A stretch of 64,000 bases of DNA from Setaria digitata (lineage: Eukaryota; Nematoda; Chromadorea; Rhabditida; Setariidae): assembly GCA_003640385.1 (NCBI GenBank), contig RCAB01000140.1:1-64000 (forward strand). Direction: 5' to 3'. This document shows positions 12,601-25,447 of this stretch, in pieces. The translations under genes and the position numbers were made by a program. Every line of letters starts with the position of its first letter. Position 1 is the stretch's first letter. The notes under the pieces were generated by a model. That model did no database searches. It had not been told where the DNA came from and saw nothing but the letters and a program-made list of their open reading frames with translations.

Positions 12601-15600
12601 ATCCTTGTTCCTATGATTGCAAATTATTTTTAGCAATTATTTCAATACTAATTTAAAAGCTTCATAGTGAGATACTAAAAAGATTTCCCTGTAAGCTTAA
12701 AATTTGTCTTATTAGTGTTGGAAACGTATGATAACTGGAATCAAAGGTTCTTGGAAATCGGAATCAACTTTTGCTGTTCATAAGCAAATTTTACGAAAGA
12801 ATTATATTTTATTGACAATAAATATGACAGTGCGCTGCTGAGACATAAAATTCTATTAACTTCGCACACAATTTCAAGTGGTTTTTTTTTTAGTCTATTG
12901 CACTAAAAAATTGGATCTGCCTTCATCATTTAATTTACATTTTTATTCTCGAACTAATAGATGGCAGCCGAGTGGGAATTACTTGAGGAATCCTGGAAGA
13001 ATGAGCGATCCAAACTGGAAATGCAAATTGATGAGAGCGGGGCAGTTTTGTCCCATATTGAAGAAATCGAAAAATGGCTTCGACAGGCACGCATGGAACT
13101 TAGTGATGCACAGAATATCAACTCATTAATGCAGCAAGTTTTGGTAAGTTTCGAGTCCAAAATTAACTTTTTGGTTAGCTTCTTCAAGCAAGCAAGGCAG
13201 TAACAAATGATAGTCGCAAAAGTTTTCATCCAAATTTGCAAACTTAATTTTATTGAAAAAAAAAATTACTGCAGAAAAAAAAAAAAATGAATCGGATATT
13301 GATTTTAGGAGATAAGAGGGATTTTCATTTGACTTATGAATGAAATGATTGTGCATTCAGAAGCAGCAAAAGGCACTAAAAGATATCATATCAACTGTGG
13401 AAGGTAGTAAAGGTAATGCGAGCCTTCATGAACGAGTGATGAAACTGCAGACCGATTTGGATGAGTTTATGCAAGAAGTGAGACGAAGGAAGGATGAGAA
13501 CGATAAAGTTATCGCTTGGATTGCAGCTGCAAATACTGTAAATTTTACAAATTATTTTTTTATTTTCATTTTCTTCTTTTGAAACTTGTTTACCACGAAA
13601 TAATTGGGAACTTCTCTTTAACTTTTGTTAAAGTTAATTAATTTTGGAATGCGGAAGCTTCGTTTTAGCTATGATTCACAAAGATAATATTCATAAAATT
13701 AATTTGCAAATTTAAATTTTGCTCCATTAATTTTACTTTAGAAAGTAAAATTCAAATCTTTTTTAATCTTCACTTGATAAATCAGCTAATAATAAATCGT
13801 TTACATTATTGATATAATTTTAAGCATATGCTATCTTCTATATTTAAAATTAAATAATCAAAAAATGAAATACTTTGACAATCATAACTCAGTGATAATG
13901 AAATGATTTTATCATTTTAAGCAATGACATTCGTCGAGGATGTGAAATTGAAATTAACTTGATATCAATAAGTACTTTTCAGATGCTAAAACAGTTGGAT
14001 GCAATGGAGACAGATATGCGTAATGCCAATGCCGCCATGGCTGGAGAACTTGCTCCTTTGGCAAGACAGAAGGCACAAAAAGTGATTGATAATGGACTAC
14101 AAATTGAGCACATTGATCAGCGTATCAGTCGGTTTATCAGTGACATCCAAAGTAAACTGAAACAGATCGAAAATTTGGCTCACGAACGGACCAATGAAGA
14201 CAAAGAATTGATTAAGGATCAGGTAGATAAACGTTGTTCATATCAGTGATTTTTTTATGTGTAAAATTTCAACACTAGAAATGATAAGATAAAAGTTATT
14301 GAAAGAAATGTTTGAAAAAAAAGTAAGTTCATTGTTGAACAGACGAAGATTCATTAATAAGAGAGATGAGCAAATTGCTCATTTTAGTTATATCGTTTCG
14401 AGCAATGGCTTACGGAAGCAGAACATTGGCTGAAGATAAATGGCCAGTTAGGTTCCAGCTTGAATGATTCCATTCAGTTCCACAAAGCTCACAGCGAAAT
14501 GTTCACCGAAATTATTGTTAGTGATATTTGGCAGTGTTTTAAGTTGAATTATACAGTTGGAGAGTGAAAACTTCATCATTTCATATGATCTGATTTGTTT
14601 CTCTCTGTAGAACAGAGGATTAGAACTGAACGGGATGTGGAGTAAAGCTCATGAATTAAGTACCACTGATCGAGAACGTATGGAGGATTTTAAAGAACGG
14701 TATAAATCATTGAAAGAAGTAGTGGAAGAACGCATTAATCTCGGTACTGCTTTCCAGCAGGTTGGTAAAATTCTTGAAATTTTAAAATCATAATTTCTCA
14801 ACTAATTTTCCAGTGTTCTAAAAGAAATTTGGTCGACAAATAATACCATAAACGTTTGATAAGTTAAAATCAATGAAATTCAGATATGATATCTTATAAT
14901 AACAAGAAAATGTACTTCGTCTAAGGTGAAGTACTTAAATGAGAATAAATAAACTTAGGAAACCAAGCGGAACAATTTCTGATACACAAGAACTTAGAAT
15001 AAATTTTATTTTTCTGTCTATTTGTGGTTTGGTAAATAACTTTTGTCCAATCAATTAAGCAGACAGTATTAATTTTCAAATATTTGTCAACTTTGCTAAA
15101 AAGTAGACTAAGTACTATAAAACAAACGATATTGCAGGTTCAAAAATTTGCCAAAGAACTCGAAGGTTCATTTGAAAGTTTAAATTCTTTAATTGATACA
15201 AATCGTACTTATATAAACGATAAACTACTCATACAAATGAGAGAAGTATTTCGTATGATCGAGGAAACAATTAGTCAAGAGAATCATCAAGGTTTATTAG
15301 CGCTATCATTCTGTTTTGTAAAATATTTTATAAAACTTAACGGTTAATTTTGAATTGAAGAATAAACAGGGGAAAGAATAGAAATTATAACAAACTGAAT
15401 TTAGAACAAAACTAATTCTCCAACTCTTCCGCTATTTGTGAAGTACTAATTGCTAATAGCAGCCCATCAGCAGTTTGAATTATCTGTGTCTTCTTATTCT
15501 CAAATAATTTGGAAAATTCTTTCATCGAAATTATTAATTTAAAGTCTAAAAAACTAAGTCAAAATGTCGAGAATATTTTAGGTAACAAATTCATTGATAG

Positions 15601-18600
15601 AGCTCAATCAGTAAGACTAAGGGACTCGAGACTTGACGTTGAACAGTCGATAAACGCAGTACGTAATGTATTAAACGAACATAAACAGCGACAGGAAACA
15701 ATCGAAAGGACCTGGAAGCAGTGGCAAGATAAACGAATAGAGGAACAAAAAATAATTCGAATTGTTGAAGAGGTAAAATTAATAAACGGTGCAAGAACTG
15801 TTCGATTTATTCCTTCTCAGGTACACTAACTGAACTTCAAAGTGAAAAGTTGCGCTTTCTTCAAGGTTCAAATGTGGCAAGAAGAAACGATTGAAATCAT
15901 TCGTACCATGGAGGAGAAACTGGAAAATGTCAAAATAGTTGAGCAGTGTGAAGAAGTAAAGAAAATAGTTGAAGAAGTGGTGGAATGTTTTCAGGAGCAA
16001 ACGCAAAAGATTGAAGAAGCTGAACGGATTCTGAAAGAAACAGAAGGTAATAGTAGTCTAATAGTTATAATTTTTGAATATAAGGCTGCTTCGTTTTATG
16101 AAACTATACTTCGGAATTCTCGGAATGATTACTGCGAAAACGTAATTTGTTTACCTCTGCTGGAAGTAGATTTAAAAGCTGAGCTTTATGAAATTAGCAA
16201 ATTTTGTTGTGAAAAATCATTTTTGGTAGGTGTGGAAGCATTTGAAAAGGTGACAATGGCGAAAAGACGACATAAGCAAATTGAGGAACGGCTAACACAA
16301 CTGAGAGAGAAAATTCGAGTAGAGGAAAAGCGATTCAGCGAGACGAAGTTCGTTGATTTTCGAACTTCAACAACTCACTAATCTGGGCGTTATTAAAGTG
16401 GACTCATTGAATATTGAAAATTAAAATGTGAATTAGTTTCATTGTTTTCATAAGAAGAAAGGACATGAATAGGGAAAAGCGGCAGCAGTTTGTAGAGGCA
16501 TGTTAGATAGAGTGATCGCGATAAAATAAAAATACAGATTGCTGATGATTGTCTCAGGTAGCTTAACATTAGAAATTTTGAATAAAGCCACTAGTACATG
16601 ACAGTTACCCTATTTCCCTCTTTTTAAAAGAAAAAAAAAATTATTCTCATCATTTTTTATTTTCCATTTATTTTGTTTTTCATTTAAAATGAATGCTTCA
16701 ATTATTTTATCTCTTTCCAAGTTGCTACAGAGAAATAATGAAAGCTCCAGAAATCACAAGTCATCTACGTGATGCACAAATCGATGAAGGTAGTCGATTC
16801 GAATTTGTCACTTATATAAAAGGTCAACCGGTACCGGAAGTACAGTGGTTCAAGGTGTGTGTTTTCATTGCTGCCCTTTATAATTGTAATTGAAGACTGA
16901 AAGTAATGTAAACCATCGATCTATAATTTGTCAACGGTTCAGGTATCGATAATGAAGGAAAAGATCTTTCCTAACTTCGTATTAATTTCAAATTGCACAT
17001 GCTTAAATCATGTTTAACAGAATTGGCTCACTAGAGCTACTGTGGCAGTTCCTTTCTGTAATTCCTCAACATTTGTCCTTCTAAGGATGGTCGAAACGTG
17101 AAAGATAATGTTGATTATCGTACTGCATTCATCAATGGAGTTGCCACCTTGACTATCGACGAAACTTTTGTTGAAGATACTGCTGTTTATACAGTACGTG
17201 CTCAGAATGCTGCCGGATTGGCCGAATCATCCGCAAAACTTATCATCAAATGTAAGTCAAATGCGCGAGCTGTTATGTGAAATTCAACCTGATGGATTGA
17301 GGGAGAGAATCACTATCTTCATTTACTAGGTGTCATTATTACAAGTTCACCTCTGAATACTTTAGATTAAAATCAATTTTTGTCATTCAAATGCTAAAAG
17401 TGCAAGTTTTTAAAAGAAAATAAAAATTCAACCGATGAGAAGTTGAACAAAAATTTTCTCGAGAAGTCTTTAAAATTTTAATATTAGCAAAATTTTTGGG
17501 ATGTAGTGTAGTGTAATCTTGATAGTAAAACGAAAATATTCAAACATCTGTTTAGATAAGTGGTTTTTGTATTGTAGCACATTATATTCTTGACGAGAAA
17601 TTTATCAAAAAAAAAAGGAACAAGAAAATGGTGGAAAATGATTGTTTTATTGAATTTTTTTTTTAAATCCTTATAGCTCGAAGTGAGATGGGATCACAGC
17701 TGGAAGAACCATTCAAGCCACGTTTTATTCGTCAATTGCACAATATTACCGTTATTGAGGGTGAAAGTGTCTTTCTGGATTGTATTGTTGTAGCTGTTCC
17801 TGAACCCAAAGTACCAATTTTTTTTATATTGGCTCTTCAGTGGGATTCTTGGTGGGTTCCATAGACTTGCATGAATTTATTTGAATTCAGAAGCAGAAAT
17901 TTTAGTTAATTATTGCAGATAGTGTGGTATAAGGATGAAGAAGCAATTAAGGAATCAGAACGTATCGAATTACAATTTGAAGGCGATCATTGTTCATTAA
18001 AAGTGAAGAATACACAGATGAGTGATGCTGGTCTTTATACCATCAAGGCGACGAATTCTGTTGGCGAGACTACCAACTTCTGTCGTCTAACTGTGCAATC
18101 ACCTCCAGCTTCGAGGAGTACTTTAATACCACCTTCAACATCTTTCGAATTGGAGTTTCCGTTGGTTACACCATCATTCTCACCACCACTTACCAATCAA
18201 GTTGTTCGGGAAGGTGCCAGGGCCCTTTTCGAGGTTTATTAATTTTTCATGTAATTTGAGATTTATTACTGAAAGTTGATAGAAGAAGATGTAAGAAAGG
18301 TCAAGATTTGCTTGGATTGCGAAATATTATTTGAGGTACGCGTATTTGGTGAACCACGACCAACGGTTCATTGGAAACATAATGACAAACCGTTGTATAC
18401 AACGCTAGAAACACGGTTGGAAGAGAATGTCAATGGATGGTATCGAGTTGTAATCGAAAACAGCCTTCCGAAACATTCCGGAATGTATACTGTTATTGCT
18501 CAGGTACCAGTCTCCTTCATGTATCAAGAAATAGGGTTAACTTTCTTATTTCATGGTACTACTACAACACAAGGAGAGATTGAAAATGATATTGAAAATG

Positions 18601-21600
18601 AAATTATATCTTCAAAAATTGTTATCTTCAGAATAAAGCGGGTGAAGCACGATCCGGGGCTACATTGAATGTAGAGCCTCAGTGGATATCGCCAGATCAA
18701 AAAGAAACAAGTATTGTTCAGGTGAGCAATTCTTCACTTATTCTTTTCAGTTATTTTTAAATTTTAACTTAATTGAAATGAAATTTGGCGGAATATATGA
18801 ACTTTCTCCGATGAGATTTTTCAGACAGAAGGTTTCTGGAGTGATTCTGCGATAATGTCATCACCAACACCACCACCCATACCGAAACATCGTTATCATA
18901 CAGAAATAGAAGAATTTACTGAAAAATTGATCACCGAAATTGGTAATTTTTTTTTTCGCATTGTTACTTCAGTATAGTGCGATTAGCTTGATTGTAAAAA
19001 ATTCCAACTTAATTGCATTTACAGATTGCTTTACTGTTCCTTACAGAGTATTCATTATTCTTGACGTAGCTCAATCCAGCAAAAAAATTCTCCATTAAAG
19101 ATATAATGCGCAGTAAAAAAAAAACTTTAATTTTTACTGATTTTCTTTTGGCTTTCTAATCTTCGATACAACTAAATGAATGCTTGTACGAGTTCTTATG
19201 TGTTCAAGAAAACACTAATTTATTAAAATTGTTAGTCGTATTGTAGGTTACAGTCCCACTGCCACTGTGCCTGAATTCATTCGTCCGTTCCAAAACGAAT
19301 ATGTTGTTCGAGAGGGTGAAAAATTCAAAATGGATTGCTTAATGATTGGTAATCCACGTCCCAAAGTGCGATGGTATTTTAATGATCAGATCATTAATAT
19401 CAATTCGAAATTCTGCACAGTGAGTGATTTATCATTGATAATGATGTAAGCGCTGTAAGATGAATTGGGAAGTTTGCGAGGAATCGATTAATATCAATTT
19501 GATAACAATAAACTAAACAAAGTTCTGCCTTACTAGCAAACTTACTTCTACTAGGAAAATATTGTCCTTTTTTTGTTAATATTTTTTTCATATTATATTT
19601 TTCTCTTCACGGTCCTCTTCTTTCATATTTCAATACTTCTGAAAGAAAGCCAAGTTGTCACTGCCACTGATGTTATGCTACTTGAAAGCTAAGGGTCTTT
19701 CTTTGCTCTTTTTCTTTTCTCACCTCCATTTTACCTGCTAACATAAGTCGTAGATAAGACTCTATAAATTTGATGTCCTTCAGCAAAGTATACATTTTTA
19801 ATTAATTCTTTAGGATTTTCATATTAAGAAAGTATTTATCTCAAAAATGTCTGTTTGGGATCATTCCCAGAGATTTTAAAAATCCAAAATTATCTTGCAT
19901 TTTTTTGAATTCACTGTTAATCTTTCTTTTATTTTTCCTTTAAATGTACCACTTTGAGCGTCTTTTTTCAGAATGTTCATATTTTGAAACTGTTTATTGC
20001 TTAAGTAATCTTTCCAATGCCTTAATGAATTATTTGCTGATGATTTGCATGCGTAAGCTTTCAGGACAAATTTACCACTACTTTTTTCTTCTTGTTCCCA
20101 CTATTACCCATAAAATGAATTCTCTTCTGCTGAACATCTAATCTTATCCGAACTATTTCTTAGAATGAACAAAATATTATTATAGATACTGTATAACTGC
20201 GACTGAGTAATTATTGCAAATTAAAACTTTGATATTCGCAATTTTCCCAAAATAGCTGAATATTGGTTCTCTGGCTTTCTCTTGTGTATACTATAAAAGA
20301 ATTCAATGGAGGAACATTTCAGCTGTCAAATATTGGTGACACATATTCAGCAATATTAGAACCAGCTCGACTGGATCATGCAGGTGTCTACAAGATGACA
20401 GCAGAGAATATACGTGGTGAAACAGAATCTGTATTTGTAGTGCGCGTAATACCACGATCAGTAAAACCGATCACAGTTGAGGTTAGCGTACGAATCAGAA
20501 TTTCACATGACAATTTTTAAAAAATTATACGTAGTGTAATTTATTTGACGAGAGATATGTATGTATTTATCGCCGAAAAATTCAAAAATTTTGCGAAAAT
20601 TCATCATCTCTAAAATAAAAAAACAATTTTTAATTTGTTTGCACCACATTTTAGATATCCTTTCGAATTTGTCATAGTCACTGATGAAATGTAAATTATG
20701 TATTTTCCAGCATATAATTACAGATGTTTTTGTTTACAGCATGTTCATGTGACTGAAGAATACGGTGCCTATGAATACGAACAACGAGTGCCTGATAAGC
20801 AGTTACCTCAACAAGTTCGATTTTATCTTGAAACCAATGAATTAAATTTCCTTCAGAATAGGAATTTGATATGACTATAATGTAGAGAAGCTACTGTGGA
20901 AACATTCTATCACTCTTTCAGATTAAGTCTAACATAAATATACAGTTCCTCATGTTCCTATGGTTATAAGAACTTGAAGTTTAAAATACTCACATCTTTT
21001 CGTTGTGCATATGTTAATATTTTCTTCGAATTCAAGAAACTACTGTATAGTCCTAAGTTCCTCTTCTCTAGGCTTCTATTTTGATTCTATTCTAACTTGA
21101 CTTTACAATTAGAAATAACCATAGGTTTTCAGAAAAAAATTAGAAACTAGGTAGATTAATTAAGACTCTGCCAATGCTGAAAGCCTGCTAATGAATTAAG
21201 TTCCCAGTGAACTATCATACTCCACTACATCATTCACATGGATTCTTTCTTGGCTGTCTAAGAAGACCATAGGATTTCAACTAATGAGGGCTGCTAAGGG
21301 GCTTCATAAAGAAAGCCTTAGACGAGGCATTTGAACTATTATATTTCAAACCATCTCGAATACATTAATCACTCAAGTGACTCAATCTTTCCTTTCTTTA
21401 CCTGCCCTTCACTTCAAGCACAGCCTTACATTTTTCTCCTTTACACCCTGAAAGCTCCAGTTAGATAGCGCCAGGTAAGTTCTAATGAACATGAAATACC
21501 ACATAATGCTAACTGAAGCAGTTAGATTAGTCATGTGTGAAGGCTTTGACACAACCGACGGTAGCCAGAAAGTTAGTAAAAGTAAATCACACCTTTCATT

Positions 21601-24600
21601 TAATGAACACAAAGTTAATTACAGCTTATGCAAGATTCCAACAATTAAGTTACAAAAGTGAACTTCAGTTAACGAAATTAGTCGGAGTGTATTTTGAAGT
21701 TGACACCAGTTGCATTTTTTTTTCTGACTGGAATTGTTCGAAAATTATGGAACGATTATTAAAATTGAAAATTTTTAAGAACACTCTTGTTCAGCTGGAA
21801 TATGTGAGCGATAACTCAAGGATGCATGAAGAGGAGCAACGGCGTTTCGTAGCCAAACAGCACTCCACAAGGCTTCTATCTCCTCCACCGGCCAAGAAAC
21901 AGCAGTTACATACAATACACTCCCAGCAGGTAAAACTTGACTTTATCAGGTTTAAGTGATAAATACAAGTCGGTAAGGACTATCATTAGCAGACAATCAT
22001 TTACTTATCACTCTTGTCATTGGTTCTAATAAATCCTTCTGTATCTTTTCCTCTCTTACTCTCAGATTTTATTTCAGTATGCTTTGCTTTTCCTTTCATG
22101 AGACTAATAAGGAAAGTTTGCGCAAAATCGATAAAGGAAATTGCTAAATGTTTGATATCTACAGAAGTCCTCAGAGAAGAATTTAGAATTTCTCAATAAT
22201 TCTATCAATAAATTTTGTACAGAATCTATTATGACTGCTCTGCAAGAAGTATAGTTTATTATTTATATTGTTGTCGATAAGGAATAAATAATAGGATTAG
22301 TGTATTTGTTTTAAATGAATGCAAAAGTTTTTCTAACTTCTTTAGTTCCCCACACTTTAGGCTCACAATATACTTCTCCACATAAATCATAAGTAGATTT
22401 GATTTCTTAAAATATTTCAATTTTTCGACAATTCCAGGAAAAATTATTTTCTGCTTTATTAACCCCACACTATTATTCGAAACATCACTTGCTCTAAATG
22501 GTAGCATACCTGTGAATAATAAATAATTAATTATTATTTCACAGCAAATTATGATGATCAGGAAATTACAGTAAGCAGTTTCGCTGTTTTTTTTTTTATC
22601 ATCAATCGATGTTTTCTTCACTTTCAGCAGAATTTGTCGGAACGTTTTGATATCGAAGAAAGTCGAGAGCTTGGTCGGCCACCTCATTTTACACAAACTT
22701 TGGTTTCTGCAGTGGCTGCATGTGGCGATGAAGCCAAATTTCAAGGCATTGTCATCGGTAAAAAGAAAATTTCGGCTTTTTCTTGTCAATCATTTCTGAT
22801 TACAATAGTCGCAAGATGAGACATTTTTAAAGCGAATGCTTTTTCAGTTGAGCATTTTAAAGTTACGCATATTTCTTATTAGCTATGGGGCCTAAAAATT
22901 TTAATTTAAAATTGTAAATCTGAGCATATTGAAGTCCCATCCTCCAAGTAAATCTGATTAGTTTTGAAGTGAATCTTTTCGAGAGAAGAATTTTTCAGCG
23001 ATGACGCAAATCATAGCTGCAAGCTAAAATAACTTCTAAATTGAATAGCTTTCGTAATTTGAAAGCAAGTCTATCTTTTCCTCACTTTCAGCAAATTTCG
23101 AAACAGTTATAATATTGTATTTAGCTTAGTGTGAATTTACTTTGCTAATTTCAATCGTTTGGAATGCGCTCTATATATAGCTTAGATCTATCTGTATGTA
23201 ATGCATTTTATCCTTATTTCTAGTACATTTCTTTAAGGATGGCCTACTCCGGAGGTTACGTGGACGAAAGATGGCATTCCTATAAACAAAGTCACCAATC
23301 CGGAATTGATCTTCTCCAACATTGGTGGCCATGTGTCATTAACCTTTCCTACTTCTCAACTTGAACACTCCGGTAAATACATGTGCACTGCCAAGAATGC
23401 ATCCGGTGTTGCTACATCAAGCGCCCAACTGGTCGTCAGACGTCCGTTTCAATTTATTCTTCTTATTTGTTTGAAAGTTAATCCAGATTATAAATGACAG
23501 TATGAACTATTGTCAATTTCACTTAACTGTGACATTCAAAAGCTCAAACTTGCTTAGTGTAAAACGCTAACCCTTATGTTTAGTTCTGAAATTCGTGAAT
23601 AATTTGGCTGTTTTTAAACTTTTCCTCAGACACACATCTATTTTTTGCTTTGAATCTCTTGTCTTTAAGTATTTTTTTCTAGGAAAATTATTTCAGCTTC
23701 AAAATCCTATTATCTATTTCGTATCACTCTTTCTGTATTTGGTCCACGGATTTTTTTTTAGCACGAACTGTAGCACCTGACTTTGTACGTCGACTAATTA
23801 GCGAAGAAGTGGCGGAAGGTGATAAATTGAAATGGACAGTTCAGGTAACTGGCGACCCAACACCGAAGATAACTTGGATGAGGGATGGATTGGTTATCCC
23901 ACACTGTGAAGAAGTTCGCCTTATTGATGTCAGTGGTTTTTCTTTTTTTCTTTTGCTTAAAGGTACTAGGGATGTGCAGCTAGCAAGCTAGAATTTACGT
24001 CCAACATTAGATATCACGATCAGATTGAAACTAATCACTAACTTAGGAATGATACAATTAGCCATGAATCTTAGAGTTGAAATTGGGTTCGCCTAATTTT
24101 AGCATCTTTTCCGTACTCGCAACGCAATACTTTTCAGGAGGGCAGTGGCGTACATTCGATGATCATTGTTAAAGTTGAAATGGCCGATAGTGGACAGTTC
24201 ACCTGCCTTGCAGAAAATATTGCAGGTGAAGCTCGTAGCACGGCTGATCTTGTAGTACGACCTGCTGGCTCCGAACCAGGCAACTATTTCCACGTAACAA
24301 AGGTATCACCTGACATTTTCCTTTGAATTTTTGCTTTCCAGTTTCAAATTTCCTACCTAATTACCAATTAATTAAAAGCAAGAATTGGATTTAGAATTTT
24401 AGCTTAAGTCTAAAAGTCAATATTTTTAACCCACCAATTTTTTCAAAATGAAATGTCTTAATTAGAAGAAAGCAGTTAGTTTTCTGTACTACTCATTTAA
24501 ATAATCAAATAATATCTGATTTTATCAGGTTTTCCAGTTTTCCGCTGATAAGCTTCCTCATTCACTATGTAAAATCTCTTTTTGAGCTTCTAGAATCTAA

Positions 24601-24766
24601 CAGAGATATACAATGCTCTAGCTCATTTTTATTTTTCTCTGAAGCTGACAAATAGTCAAATCAAATCGTATTACAGGTGACACAAGAGAAGAAGATAAAA
24701 GGAGAGGAAGTGAATCGAAACGAAAGTTTTGCAATTGAAAATCCACGAGCATCAACAGGCTTATGA
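9607..24766 (+). CDS. CCDC141-like spectrin-repeat protein with six Ig domains
   Basis: Thirty exons keep phase throughout (~1533 residues): 9607-9699, 11131-11253, 11468-11671, 11752-11851, 12138-12283, 12961-13143, 13361-13537, 13983-14222, 14388-14516, 14611-14760, 15138-15291, 15582-15772, 15866-16046, 16230-16347, 16731-16854, 17086-17251, 17677-17810, 17919-18233, 18336-18503, 18632-18721, 18825-18942, 19247-19419, 20323-20481, 20740-20814, 21795-21929, 22628-22757, 23238-23441, 23762-23928, 24138-24302, 24677-24766. The first ~760 residues are helical, with spectrin-like repeats (LYRFEQWLTEAEHWLKI, RTWKQWQDKR). The N-terminus (TTTTISTIAINAGKQ; later VYEAMAESLGTAWKEL) recalls vertebrate CCDC141. 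Then come six I-set Ig domains with DxGxY motifs (VYTVRAQNAAG, LYTIKATNSVG, MYTVIAQNKAG, VYKMTAENIRG, KYMCTAKNASG, QFTCLAENIAG). A muscle or cytoskeletal scaffold role is inferred. The donors at 11672 (GTTTGT) and 16348 (GTTCGT) and the acceptor TTGAG at 18335 are weak. Confidence 0.88.
10634..10676. repeat. Perfect 19-bp hairpin with 5-nt loop inside intron 1
   Basis: GAAAAATAGTTTACACCTG is followed by CTCGA and then its exact reverse complement CAGGTGTAAACTATTTTTC. It lies in the 1.4-kb first intron of the Ig/spectrin gene. The stem is long for chance in this composition. It could be a mobile-element tip, a small-RNA precursor or a folding element; the sequence alone does not decide. Confidence 0.85.
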
Positions 24767-24804
24767 TCATACTGCATTTTTTTTTAATATATAGTTGATG
24801 CTCG
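24746..24804 (+). other. Inverted repeat flanking the stop codon of the Ig/spectrin gene
   Basis: CGAGCATCAAC (24746-24756), in the last codons, is repeated as its exact reverse complement GTTGATGCTCG (24794-24804) in the 3' untranslated region. In the mRNA the stop codon TGA (24764) would sit in a 37-nt loop closed by an 11-bp stem. No function is known to me. Confidence 0.7.
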
Positions 24805-24972
24805 ATTACACCGCTAGTAAAATTAGTTTTGTTAAGAAATTACCATCATCTTATTGGTAATATTGGTACTTGTGCTATTATAAAGTTTCGATTCCTCTTA
24901 TAATGAGCTTTAGTTTTTTGTTTTTTGGAACATTTAGAACATACACGACAGGGTGTTGTTAACGAACTTTTA

Positions 24973-25392
24973 ATGAGTAAGGCATCTCCGATAAAAGCTA
25001 TCCTATCTGCTGTAGAAAAAAGTTACAAATTAAATAAGGCATTACCACTGCTTACAAATGGGTATTTTTTAATTATTATTAAATCGTACCTGTAATTTCC
25101 TAAGCAGGTATGCTTAATCAAAATGCTTTGTCATCAGACAAGATTTTATATCTTCACGATTAATCAGTTCTTTTTAAGTGTCATGAATGCATGAATCAAG
25201 GAGAAAAAGATCTAAGAAAACGATTCGTAAAGTTTCCTTCTGGTGGGATGCGATTGTCGTCGGAAAGTATATCCAACCATTAACGAAACCGATGTTACAC
25301 AAAGTACCACGCCAGAAAAAATCGTCATTCGACTCTCGAAACTTTCCGCCAAAGTTCGTCGTCGTGTACGCTCGCAAATGAATACTGCATGA
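24973..25392 (+). CDS. Possible small unrecognised gene, exon structure uncertain
   Basis: Downstream of an ACATTTAG acceptor at 24937 is an ATG at 24973 that opens MSKASPIKAILSAVEKSYK and runs to a GTATTT donor at 25062. A second coding-like block follows at about 25178-25392, richer in G+C. There three frames compete: one reads CHECMNQGEKDLRKRF then FPSGGMRLSSE, another ends with IRLSKLSAKVRRRVRSQMNT before a stop at 25392, and a third stays open from 25187 to 25381. No pair of splice sites joins the first exon cleanly to any of them, so this may be a real small gene with an odd intron, or a decayed one with an indel. Confidence 0.3.
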
Positions 25393-25447
25393 AAGCTTTT
25401 CTAACTGAGTAATTAATTTTCGTAACTAAATGAGAGCCTTCTTAGTC

